A stretch of 64,000 nt of DNA from Oasisia sp. SBJ-2009. Lineage: Eukaryota > Annelida > Polychaeta > Sabellida > Siboglinidae. Under the pieces are notes generated by a model. That model was not told where the DNA came from and did no database searches. It saw only the letters and a program-made list of their open reading frames with translations. Positions within the stretch are counted from its first letter, which is position 1. Each line of letters starts with the position of its first letter. The DNA lies in the NCBI GenBank assembly GCA_964017155.1, contig OZ024857.1, positions 35,675,741 to 35,739,740 of the forward strand, given 5' to 3'. A program made the translations under genes and the position numbers. Below are positions 51,805 through 62,024 of the stretch, in pieces.

Positions 51805-51985
51805 GCCCTTTGCGCAGGGTTCTGCGATTAGATAATTTGGTACCTACATCAACAAAGAAATTGTTAAAATGGTTAGCTATGTCTTTATTTTCTAGTACTA
51901 CTAAATTTTCTCCAACGCGAAACTTGTTCTTTTCAGATTTTCTTTTACGTATACCAGGTATAACTATAGGTGTGGCTGTTTTGCG
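51805..51985 (-). pseudogene. LINE RT N-terminal fragment, opposite strand
   Basis: On minus: KDIANHFNNFFVDVGTKL, the block (xxxFNxFFxxxG) that precedes the RT domain. It faces the plus-strand fragment 51120-51790, whose next part it would be, so an inversion is likely. Confidence 0.5.
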
Positions 51986-52536
51986 GAACGCTTGTTTAAA
52001 TCATCCTCAATTAGCTGTTAAACTACCATGAATCCGAAACCTCACACATAGCTAAATATGTCCGTCAATGTGAAGGCATAATATATACATTAATGTACAT
52101 TTACAGCCGAATGACTCAATAAGCCGATGCCGATGGAACGTCAACTGGTGTGATAGAACGATTCCGAAACGGATGTTTAAAATAATCTAGACTACAGCTC
52201 GCCGTATGCTTCACACGAGACTGCTACTTCACACGTAGTTAAATATTGATATCGTATAACATGTCCGTCATTATGAAAGCATAATGCCTATATTAATCGA
52301 CATTTACAGTAGAAATGACGCGGTCCCGGATAGTTTGTCGTGCACAGTCACTGATCACAAGTTCTTGGTCTTGACTTCGTCGAACACACCCACAGCTCAG
52401 ACACAGGCTACGCGGCTACACGGTCAACCTCCATTTTTTGCAGATACCGATACCGGGTTTATTACGACTGAACAGCTTATATCTCACTCGAGCCTATCTC
52501 AATAGCAACCTTATCCACTCTATTCACCTGAGATAA

Positions 52537-54864
52537 TGTAGAAAGACGGAGTATTTAAAAATACGTGATCATTTAATCACCAGCATTGACACTGTAATGC
52601 GAAAACACCCAGAATGTGGTGTGATCATAACTGGCGATTTCAACCAGTTGCGGGATAACTTTATGAAAACCCACTATAGATTTGTCCAAGTAGTTAATGT
52701 TGTAACACGTGGACAGGCGATATTAGACAAAATATGGACGAATATGGAGGAGGTATACACCCCACCTGTTACTATCTCCGAACTGGGGTCATCGGACCAT
52801 AACATGGTTTTGCTTAAACCTAAAGCGAAAAGCTCAGTTGATACTGGATGCGTGACACGGTTAACCGTAAGGTGTATGGGGCCAAAAGAAAAAGCCACAT
52901 TCAATATGGCTTTATCAGCCATTAAATGGGAACCCCTATTTAGGCTTGATTCATGTGCAGATCAATATTCATATTATCAAACGGTTATTAGCAACCTGAT
53001 GGAAATATGTTTTCCTACTAAAGTTGTTACGAGGCATACGGCTGATAAACCATGGGTTACAGACTGGTTCAGAGACTTAGTTCGTAAACGACAGCGAGCT
53101 CACATGAGTGGTTATATGAATCAAGCAAAACTATTGCGTAATAAGGTCCACCGAGCCGCGTCGAAACTTAAGTATAATTTTTACCAAACACAAATTGCAG
53201 CAATGCATGAATCGGGATCCCACGATTGGTGGAAGCATATGAAAACAATAATGTGACTTAAAACAAATGGCAATTCATGCATGCAAGGTCTAGCTAACAA
53301 AACAACGGATGGTGATTGTGGCTTACTGGCCAATACAATGAATGATTTCTTTGTGTCTGTGAGTGACCATTTGCCTCGGTTAAATAAGAACCACAAGGTG
53401 TTCGACGTTAACGAGGAACTGCCGGATCAGTATGTGATAAGCGTATATACTACTTTTAAAGCTTTGGAGAGTGTTAAAGCCAACAAGGCTACTGGGCCTG
53501 ACAACATCCCTGCATGGGTGTTAAGAAACTATGCAAATGTTCTCGCCCCTCCATTAACTGCTATTTTTAACAATTCACTAAGAAAAGGTGTACTCCCTAT
53601 GGAATGGAAAATGGCCAATGTAATACCGTTGCCAAAAACAAGCCCCCCTGTGTCGATTGAAAAAGACATTAGACCAATTTCACTAACTCCAATAGCTGCC
53701 AAGGTGTTTGAATCAATAATAATGAAATGGGTGGATGAAACAATTGAAGGTGAAATTGATGCTAAGCAATTTGGAGGAATTAGCGGAACGTCCACAACAG
53801 ATGTTCTTGTCGAACTGGTTCATATGTGGTATAAGGCGACAGATAAATTGAATTCTTATGTCAGAGTTGTAATGCTAGACTTTAGCAAAGCGTTTGATCT
53901 TATTAATCATCATTTGTTGCTAGATAAGCTACAATCGTATGGGTTGCCCGCACATATTTTAAGATGGATGGCAACATTTCTATTAGACAGAACTCAACGA
54001 GTAAAAATAGGAAATGAATATTCCCATTCTGGTCATCCCAATGGGGGAGTACCGCAAGGGACATTGTCTGGACCTAAATGTTTCCTTGTTTACATAAATG
54101 ATTTAAGAACGACTGTTCCACTATATAAGTATGTAGATGATAGTACGTTATTTGAAATATGCGACAGAAAGGGTGTATCTGTCATTCAAGAGTCGGTTGA
54201 TATTGCTGCTAGATGGACAGAAAAGAATGACATGAATATTAATTCCGAAAAATCAAAAGAAATAATCATTAGTTTTGCACAAGATGGCAATTTCAGAAGC
54301 ACTATCCCGAATATAAAAATTGATGGGAGGGATGTAGCACAAGTTTGCCATGCCAAACTATTAGGTGTGACCATTTCTCAGGATCTGACATGGAACAAAC
54401 ACGTAGATACTATTGTGAAAAAAGCTGGTAAACGCTTGTACATGTTAGATCAGTTAAAGCGTGCAGGGATTACACAGAAAGATCTGGTCAGTGTATATGT
54501 TAGTGTGGTGTGACCAGTTCTAGAATATGCATGTCCTGTATGGCACACTAACTTGCCCCAATATTTGTCTGACAATATTGAAGTTATACAAAAAAGGGCA
54601 TTAAAATGTATTTTTCCTGGATTGGGTTACGCGGAGATACTAAGACGTGTTAACCTGGATACGTTGAATGTAAGACGGGAGAGCATTTGTCAAAAATATT
54701 TTGATAAAATTAAAGTCGGCACACATAGATTAAATTATCTGCTGCCTGACAAAAGACATACCGAGTATAATATTAGACAAGAAAATGTGTACCCGTTACC
54801 AGTTACTAGAACGAATAGATTCCGTAACTCCTTTATACCGTGGGCTTTTTACAACTGTCAGTAA
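52537..54864 (+). pseudogene. CR1/Jockey-group LINE ORF2, nearly intact (two TGA stops)
   Basis: One continuous frame of about 775 codons runs from 52537 to the TAA at 54862, broken only by TGA at 53254 and TGA at 54511. The endonuclease part is 5'-truncated (GVIITGDFN, LGSSDHNMV). The RT then follows: NKATGPDNIPAWVL, ISLTPIAAKVFE, QFGGISGTSTTDVL, VMLDFSKAFDLINHHL (first Asp), PQGTLSGPKCF, catalytic YVDDSTLF at about 54130, KLLGVTIS. The thumb block PVLEYACPVWH comes right after the second stop. Both stops can be explained by CGA to TGA change. The 3' end has TATTGTATTTGTATGATG-like sequence. Confidence 0.85.
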
Positions 54865-54939
54865 AAAGGTTATTAGTACGGTATGATTTGCGGTATCAAA
54901 TGTATTTCTATTGTATTTGTATGATGTTTTGCAGTAATT

Positions 54940-56000
54940 GTTTCAGATACACATGACGCCTTGGTATCGTTTTTTGACTGATTTAGGCGATCGTGGCGGG
55001 GAAACTGCGATAATATCGATCCGCAGAGCTACTCTGGCAATACGGGCGAAAACAATTCTTATTGCCAGAGCAGACATACATACATGCATGCATGCATGCA
55101 TGCATACATACATACATACATACATACATACATACATACATACATACATACATACATACATACATACATACATACATACATACATACATACATACATACA
55201 TACATACATACATACATACATACATACATACATACATACATACATACATACATACATACATACATACATACATACATACATACATACATACATACATACA
55301 TACAATTATTATGTCGACAAGTGTTCGCTAAGAATATCGCCAACAGGACGCGCATTCATATCACCATCAATCCATTTCTGCTCTGGCAATAAGAACTTTT
55401 CCGCCCTTATTGCCAGAGCTGCTCTGCGGATTTCTGCTCTGGCAATAAGAATTTTTTCCGCCGTTATTGCCAGAGCAGCTTTGAGGATCGATATCATCGC
55501 AGTTTCCACGCCACGATCGCCTAAATCATTCATAAAGCGATACCTAGACGTCATGTGTTTCGAAAACAATTACTATGTCGATATGTGTTCACTAAACATA
55601 TCGCCAACCGGACGCGCATGCATATTACCATTAATCGATTTCTGCTCTTGCAATAAGACATTTTTCCGTTCTTATTGCCAGAGCTGCTCTGAGATTTGCC
55701 CTAAAAATCCGCTAGGGGCGCATCGGTTTCTGCTCTGGCAATAAGAATTTTTCGCCCTTATTGCCAGAGCAGCTCTGCATATCGATATTATCGCAGTTTC
55801 TCCGCCACGATCGCCTAAATAAGTCAAAAAGCGATACCAAGGCGCATGTCTACCTGAAACAATTCTTACGTCGACATGTGTTCGCTAAACATATCGCCAA
55901 TCGGATGCGCATGCACATTATCATCAACCGATTTTGCTCTGGCAATAAGAAATGTTTCCGTTCTTATTGCCAGAGCAGTTCTGGCAATAGTCAGGGCGTA
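54940..56000. repeat. Stem-loop array (six conserved hairpins)
   Basis: Six hairpins share the stem GCTCTGGCAATAAG / CTTATTGCCAGAGC with variable loops of 11-14 bases: 55030-55072, 55380-55419, 55436-55476, 55644-55684, 55732-55770, 55936-55976. Between them lie conserved blocks: (A/T)TCGCAGTTTC.(A/C)CGCCACGATCGCC and ATGTCGA.A.GTGTTC.CTAA.ATATCGCCAA (starting at about 55309, 55574, 55867; spacing 265-293). The first block, 54950-55070, is in inverted orientation and separated by a TACA microsatellite. The frame 54938-55744 across it is not convincing as protein. Confidence 0.8.
55076..55303. repeat. (CATA)n microsatellite
   Basis: CATG units at 55081-55102, then about 50 CATA units. Confidence 0.98.
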
Positions 56001-56437
56001 GAAAATAACGCAATACCACGAAAAGGGGGGCACTGAATTGCACTATTCATAAGCTTACGTATTCTGAAGTAATGTATCGTGTTATGTGTGTTAGCATAAC
56101 AGCAACACATCATACAAGTGTTTTCATGTCTACAATTATCTTTATTCGCCTAAAGGTATTGTTCTGAGGTGACAATAACACCAATATATTTTATATTAGT
56201 AAATCATCAGCAGCAGTTAGGACGCACGGCTTTTGGCCTTACTTAGCCCTGGCTTACGTTAAGCGTCGTTACGATTTTTTTATTCCGCCTGTCTACTTTC
56301 CAAAATTCTTGATGCAGACAATCATTCTAACAGTGTATTTACAAACAAATAACATAATATATGTAACAGAAATTAATAAATCATACTGACGAAGTCATTG
56401 TACCATGCTGTAGGTACTTAGACATATTTCTGCGAGT

Positions 56438-56905
56438 TTGTTTTCAAAACGCTGCCAGTGCGACCGAAGTATCCCGCCGAAACTACCAATTTTTACCGAC
56501 CACCCGAAATGGCAGTGCGACCGAAGCATCCTAAATGCAAAAACGAAAAACGAATTCGTTTTTCGTTTTTCTTACTTCACTTTATCTAGGCCGTCTAAAG
56601 ATACAGTCCCTGTGAACACGACATGTGCACTGCAGTTTTAATGGACAAGAACACAGCATTAGTGTATTGTCTGAACAACACTATCTGTCAGTTAACTGTG
56701 AAGGTACATAGCTTACAATGTCATCAATATATCATAGGCGTCATCTGCATACACGAAAAACGAAAAAGGAATTCGTTTTTCGTTTTTCTTACTTCACTTT
56801 TGTAAACGAAAAAGGAATTCGTTTTTCGTTCGCAAATTAGAAAACGAAAAACGAATTCGTTATCCGTTTTTCGTTCGCAAATTTGAAAACGAAAAAGGAA
56901 AAAAC
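56438..56905. repeat. Palindrome cluster centred on GAATTC
   Basis: A perfect 32-bp palindrome (16-bp arm AAAAACGAAAAACGAA) lies at 56539-56570. Related palindromes lie at about 56753-56787, 56805-56829 and 56842-56875. TTTTTCTTACTTCACTTT follows the first two, and GTTCGCAAATT follows the third and fourth. Short direct repeat CAGTGCGACCGAAG(T/C)ATCC at 56455 and 56513. Non-coding. Confidence 0.8.
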
Positions 56906-57127
56906 GGTATATACACATTATGTAATGAAATTAAGCAAATGTAAGGGTAAACATGATAAGTATTGTACTTCTTTTACCCTTTTTCACCAATTTGTATTGT
57001 ATGCACTGTATTTAAAATGTAGTAGTAGTAGTATTTGTTGTTGTTGTTGTTGAAATAAATTTAAATTCATTCAATTCATTCATAAACAAAGATGACAAAC
57101 TGACTTACCGTAACAACCGACGTACCA

Positions 57128-57250
57128 CGTGACTGGCAACACGTCAGGGAATTCCCTCTGCAATGTATTGTGGGATTGCTGTCGTCAAAAGGGTTGTGTG
57201 CCGCCATTATCTTCCACATTAAGAGGATTGAGTTTTGTTGGTGTCTCGCA
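57128..57250. promoter_or_regulatory. Promoter-like stretch
   Basis: CACGTGAC (E-box/CRE-like), CAATGTATTGTGGGA (close to the ZNF143/Staf core TCCCACAATGCATTG on the other strand) and GCCGCCATTATCTT (YY1-like) lie within 100 bp. No downstream gene was identified on either side. Confidence 0.3.
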
Positions 57251-57792
57251 AGATTTGGCTATATCCCAAATTAGCTATGTGACAAGATGAAAATCGGATT
57301 TAATCTTAACGGCACATAATTATCGTTGGTGTCAACCTGTGAAGTCACGCGACTGCCGGACGAAGTAGTTGAAGAGGCGCCAACAAATGTCCGTGCCGCG
57401 AGTCGAAATGGTAACGCAGTGACGGTAATGATTGAATGATTTAACAATATTTAATCATGTATATTCCGCCCTTCTGAGACTGAGGTATTTGTAATCATGT
57501 AGATGTTGTCTTAAACACTCCACAGCCCAGGGACCATTACGCAAAGGGGGCCATTGAGTATTTCGTGTAATATAAGTTATCTTTCAAAATATATGTTCAC
57601 AAACTTCATTTTACGGCTTTGTCAATCAGATTGTTTGTGTAAATGCCAAATGTATCTGTTTTGCGCATTCTCTAGGTCACATTTAGCGGTACTTCCTAAC
57701 GATATCCTTAGGCTTAAGTAAGGACCTGCAAAAGGCAAATCCGTCATCGACATCGGCGCGTCGGTAGGTCGGCTGCAGTTTGTGTCCACTAG

Positions 57793-57819
57793 GCCTAGCC
57801 CTAGGGCCTAGGGCTAGGC
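57793..57819. repeat. 27-bp odd palindrome
   Basis: 13-bp arms GCCTAGCCCTAGG and CCTAGGGCTAGGC around one G, themselves built of CCTAGG palindromes. Confidence 0.9.
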
Positions 57820-59284
57820 TTTTCTGCTCATGAGGGGAGGCACAGGGTCAGGGAAACTCCTTTTAAAAACCACGCATTAATCTTATGATTGTGAAACAAC
57901 ATTTTTGTGAGACCCAAGATAACAGAGAATGCCACGGTGTGAATTGTAAAATTTTAAGTGAGTCATTTAATTTTGATGAGTGAATATGCGATATGTTCGG
58001 ATAATTATATTTTTGTAGCATGTTGAGAGAGTTTTCTGAAGTTTGGCTAGTTTAGTAGTTAGATGAATATTTAATAAGAAGACCCTGAAAATATCATACA
58101 AATCGCATTGTAGCTAAGTCGTTTCGAATTTTCCGCCTATTTGTTCAGGATTGCGCTTACGCAATGATGGCCATTTTTTAGCAATCTAATACATAATCTA
58201 ACTGTATCTTTGAACACGATACTATTTAAAGACACTATTTAGGCGTGAATGTATATCTAAATATAATCATCTTTCTAATGAGGTTAATATTTTAAATGTA
58301 TGTGCTAATCTGAGCATCTTATCAATAAACATTGATATAGTGAGATTTCGTATGCTAACCAATATTCTGCTTATGGTGACTGCTTTGTTTTAAATTTATT
58401 ATTTTACAAAGAAACATTGCCAAGAGACATGTCAAGGTTGACAAACAGATCTGCTATAGAAATATGTACTATATGTCAATCTGCTATTAAATAAAGCATA
58501 TGTATAGGTTATCGAAGCCTGTCGCAAAACGGTATTTGTACTGAGCCAGTTAACTTGTATAAATACTTACATAAAATATGTTACTGAAAAGTGTTACAAG
58601 AAAATAGTAAATTAGTTAAGAGTACACTAAATTCCATCGTGGGTGCAGAACAATTTCCTAGGCCTTAAGGGTAGTTGAATAGAAAAAAATTGCTAAAGCT
58701 CCGACAAATAATCCTGAAAATAGACCAAATAATATAGGTAATATTGGATATAAAATGCTATTTCAAGGTCATACCCATCTCAATGTCACACTACAATGAG
58801 GTCAACAAAAAGTTGGAAGGTTGTGGCAGTTTGCAAGTGCATTTCAATTAAGTGATCCAGACCAGGTATGAATGTATGCTACACAGCGGGCTGTGCAGTG
58901 GTCACAAATTTGGTATCATTTTCTGAAAGTTAAAATTGCCATAGTTTTGAATGCATAAAGATGTCTAAATTGTGTAAACGGTATCATGTTATCTAATATA
59001 CATACAATCAACGTGCACCATCATAACCATGGTAAGGTTATTAGTGATTTTTGTGTTACATGTTCGCGAGCGTGTTCGACCAGCGGACCATTGCCAGGGC
59101 CATTGAATAGTAACAGAGTCAGAGCTAATTAATTATTGTAATACATCAGAGCATCTCTTCAGACACACAGCGGTTGGGACTAAAACGTAAAACTGGTTCA
59201 ACGAGACGTCCAGGATTGAGTGAGATCTGTGCGCGAGAACGCATGTGGTTTTATCAGGGGGGGGGGGGGTGTTCCCTGCTCTTA

Positions 59285-59600
59285 TCTAACAGTTATGCTA
59301 GTAATAATGGTCGCTGTGCCGTGACGTGTTTAAAACACCAACAAATACCTCAGAAAGGCGACTTCGTGGTGAAAGAGTCGTTGATAGAGGGACACACAGG
59401 TTTGCATTGCATCTAGGAAGCGATCTGGGTCAGAAAGACTTTATCTACAATGAACAGAGATGACAGAATTTACCCACTGAAGACTGTGCGGGAAAGCATG
59501 TTCGCCATGCCATCTCGCGAGCAGAACATCAATTCCTGGTGAAGGCTACCGGACGAAGTCGAAACGTCGACGTGAGTCAAATTATTATAGCTGTTGATGA
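59285..59600 (+). pseudogene. C-terminal tail of a GIY-YIG-type retroelement protein
   Basis: The frame reads KESLIEGHTGLHCI, stop, EAIWVRKTLSTMNRDDRIYP, then VRESMFAMPS. The EAIxVRK...xMNRDxG.Y.L pattern is the C-terminal part of GIY-YIG endonuclease domains carried by Penelope-like and related retroelements (recalled). It is followed by CCGGACGAAGTCGAAACGTCGAC, a motif often found after such elements. One or more stops; the upstream part was not found. Confidence 0.45.
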
Positions 59601-59648
59601 ACATATTCATGACTTTACAATACACTGCATACATACCTTTCGAAAGCA

Positions 59649-59674
59649 CACGTACACACACACTCACACTCACA

Positions 59675-59731
<57 letters not shown>

Positions 59732-59780
59732 GCACACACACTCACACGCACACGCACACACACACGCATACACGGACACA
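59649..59780. repeat. (CA)n microsatellite
   Basis: CA dinucleotides with CACACG and CACTCA variants. Confidence 0.97.
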
Positions 59781-60142
59781 CATACGTAACCTCACAGAAG
59801 CACATTTGTAAATGTACACCACAGAGTTAGATCATTAATCTTTCCCCTATAGACTAGAGTGACAAGCTGGCCCGCTGCACTGAGGCCGCCGTGGTCCACT
59901 GGCGATAATTCAATAGCACGGCAGAAAGTGCCGTACTCACTGGCAGGATATATAGAATAGAACTGTTGAGCAACGCAATAAATGTCAAAAAAGTCTGCTA
60001 AGACGAAATTTTTAACTTGGATGTGTGTCGTTGTGCCCCTAGGCCTAGCCCATATAAGACAGCTCATGATTAATTTCTGGTGTAGACCAGCAGGGCCAGC
60101 TGTTGAATGTTTTGAGTTGGTTCACTGTGTTGGGGTAGGGAT

Positions 60143-60367
60143 CTAAATATTGGTCACTGTGGTTCCTCGGCTATGTGAATAATGATCTAGTGGGATGAGT
60201 TGTAGCCTCCAGCTTATATAGTCATTAGGGGAAGGGTTGTGACCTGGAAATGAGTTTAACCTGAGGTCAATATCCCAGATGGCTACTCTGTCTCTGGCCA
60301 GTTCGGTGGTTGACACTGATGTGAACAATGTTAATCCATTTGGGGACATGCTGGCTACAACAGTCAT
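60143..60367 (-). CDS. Unassigned open frame divergent to the THAP exon
   Basis: 74 codons from ATG at 60367 to a stop at 60143. I do not recognise it. An ARDRVAIWDID stretch resembles the end of a WD repeat but is isolated. Its ATG lies 15 bp from the THAP-like ATG on the other strand, so the two could share a promoter if real. Confidence 0.2.
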   Translation of the reverse strand: MTVVASMSPNGLTLFTSVSTTELARDRVAIWDIDLRLNSFPGHNPSPNDYISWRLQLIPLDHYSHSRGTTVTNI

Positions 60368-60382
60368 TGTGAACTAGCAAGT

Positions 60383-60778
60383 ATGGTTATTTCCTGTGTA
60401 GCGTACAACTGTACCAACCGACAGAAAACAGGATCCAGAGTCTCTTTCCACAGGTGAGAATCTCAGTTATACAATATATAGCTTAGGTTATAGTCTGCGA
60501 ACATATTTATGTTCCACTGCCATTAATTTAGGAAATGAATAGTTTTAAGACATTACAGTCATATGAAAATTGATCAACAATGTTGGATGAATTATGTACC
60601 AAACCGATTTTTAATAATATTACAGTGCATAGTCGTAGTGTGAGTGACATATTTTATATTAATCTAATAGCCTAATTATAATATGGTACTATTTTATAAC
60701 TACTAATTACTGATAATGGGTACTGCCTTTTGCAGATTCCCAGATGAAAAGAAAAGACCTGAATGCCGAGCAAAGTGA
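60383..60778 (+). pseudogene. THAP-type zinc finger, two exons, early stop
   Basis: Exon 1 is 60383-60453: ATG, then VISCVAYNC, the C-X4-C half of a C2CH THAP finger, ending SFHR at donor GTGAGA, phase 2. Exon 2 starts at 60736 after TTTTGCAG: FPDEKKRPECRAK, then TGA at 60776. The spacing Cys...FHRFP fits the THAP signature, and the TGA falls where the family has its conserved Trp (KW), so TGG to TGA is likely. THAP fingers bind DNA in host regulators and P-type transposases. Which of these this was cannot be told. Confidence 0.5.
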
Positions 60779-61480
60779 AAGGGAAACTGTCATGTTAAGG
60801 AAACCTGTTACCATGACATCCCTGCTGTTTTGTTGTAGTTTGTCTAATTTTATTTATTTATTGTTATTACTATTGGCACTATCTTAATATTACTACTTTT
60901 CTACCTTTTCTACTACTGTTGTTAGTAATGTTGGCAGCTCTGTTTTTTGTTTTGTTTTCCCTATTCTCTCATCCACTTTGCATGGTCTGTTTTTTAATCT
61001 GTAAAATTGTAATTAATTAAAATTATAGGTGTGGGTGTTCTCTCCAATGTCTTTGGAGGACGGACTTCAGTTGGTTGATTTTTAAATGATTTTTTTTGTA
61101 AAACACCAAAACAATTGTGGATCTGGTAGAACAACAAATTAAATAGTACTAAGTACTCACCCCTCACACAGCGAGACACTGTATACTAAGTATAAGCCTG
61201 TTGATTTGTTTCATACTGGCATATCAGAGAGTCAACTGTTTGAACACATTGTACACAATTAAACAACACTGGCTAACTGATGTCAGTAAATAAATAAGGT
61301 GATACTTATGTAGAAAACTTGGTGCAGTCCTATGTATATACAGGCACTGCAGTGGCTTTCTGCCGTGCTATAGCCTGGCTGTCACCAGCCTGTTTTGACT
61401 TCAAAGTATCATGTGTCAACTGATAGCGACCAAGCCATCTTGTTCTAGTGGGGTGTTCTATTTATATATATGATGTACAC
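60779..61480. other. Unassigned DNA
   Basis: Nothing recognised beyond AT-rich sequence. Confidence 0.55.
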
Positions 61481-61484
61481 ACGT

Positions 61485-61680
61485 ACATATACACACACGC
61501 ACACACACGCGTGCATGCGCGTATAATATATAACGATTCTATTTGATTAATACGTTTTAATTCAGTTGTTATCAAAGATAAGAACACATATTTTTCACAC
61601 AAAAACCTTCACCCTTCGAATTGACAAAGACAATATGAACAAAAGGAATTCAAAGCTCATTTCTACATTTAGCATTTTAC
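61485..61680 (+). repeat. Dispersed repeat, second copy
   Basis: A short CA/CG tract, then GTTTTAATTCAGTT, CCCTTCGAATT and AAAAGGAATTCAAAGCTCATTT, in the same order as 9305-9510. A TTTAGCATTTTACA direct repeat follows at 61668 and 61690. Confidence 0.4.
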
Positions 61681-62024
61681 AGACTTATTTAGCATTTTAC
61701 AAACTCATTTGAAACTACTGATTTAGTTTATTAATAATTTTAAATACCACTTGATTATGTCTATGTAATATTTATTTTATAACACATTATTTATTGATTT
61801 ATTTTTCTCGCTAGATTTATTAGTCTTACATCTGAGAAACTACTGTAATTTTAGATTTAGTGTGATCTTATACTCTCATATACTTATTTATTACATGTTA
61901 TTTATTAAGTTTTGGTGCTGTTGACCCATGCCAAACATTTACATTATTTTAGAACGTCTGGCCACTCTCAGTCACTAATTATGTTATGATACATTAATTT
62001 TATCACTTGAGCAGATTTTGTCAA

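Larger units (their letters stand above)
50605..52300. mobile_element. Inverted-repeat unit enclosing LINE fragments
   Basis: The left arm, about 50605-50930, matches the complement of about 51990-52300 with roughly 85% identity. Shared blocks include TTATACGATATCAATATTTAAC, TGTAAATGTACATTAATGTA and GGATGATTTAAACAAGCG. Each arm holds two copies of an ATTGACGGACATAT motif about 190 bp apart. The interior carries LINE pieces facing each other. It could be a foldback element or an inverted duplication of one LINE insertion site. Confidence 0.6.
56906..59284. other. Largely unique DNA
   Basis: No gene recognised. It includes a promoter-like stretch (57128-57250), a palindrome (57793-57819) and a G11-type run at about 59259-59269. 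Confidence 0.5.
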
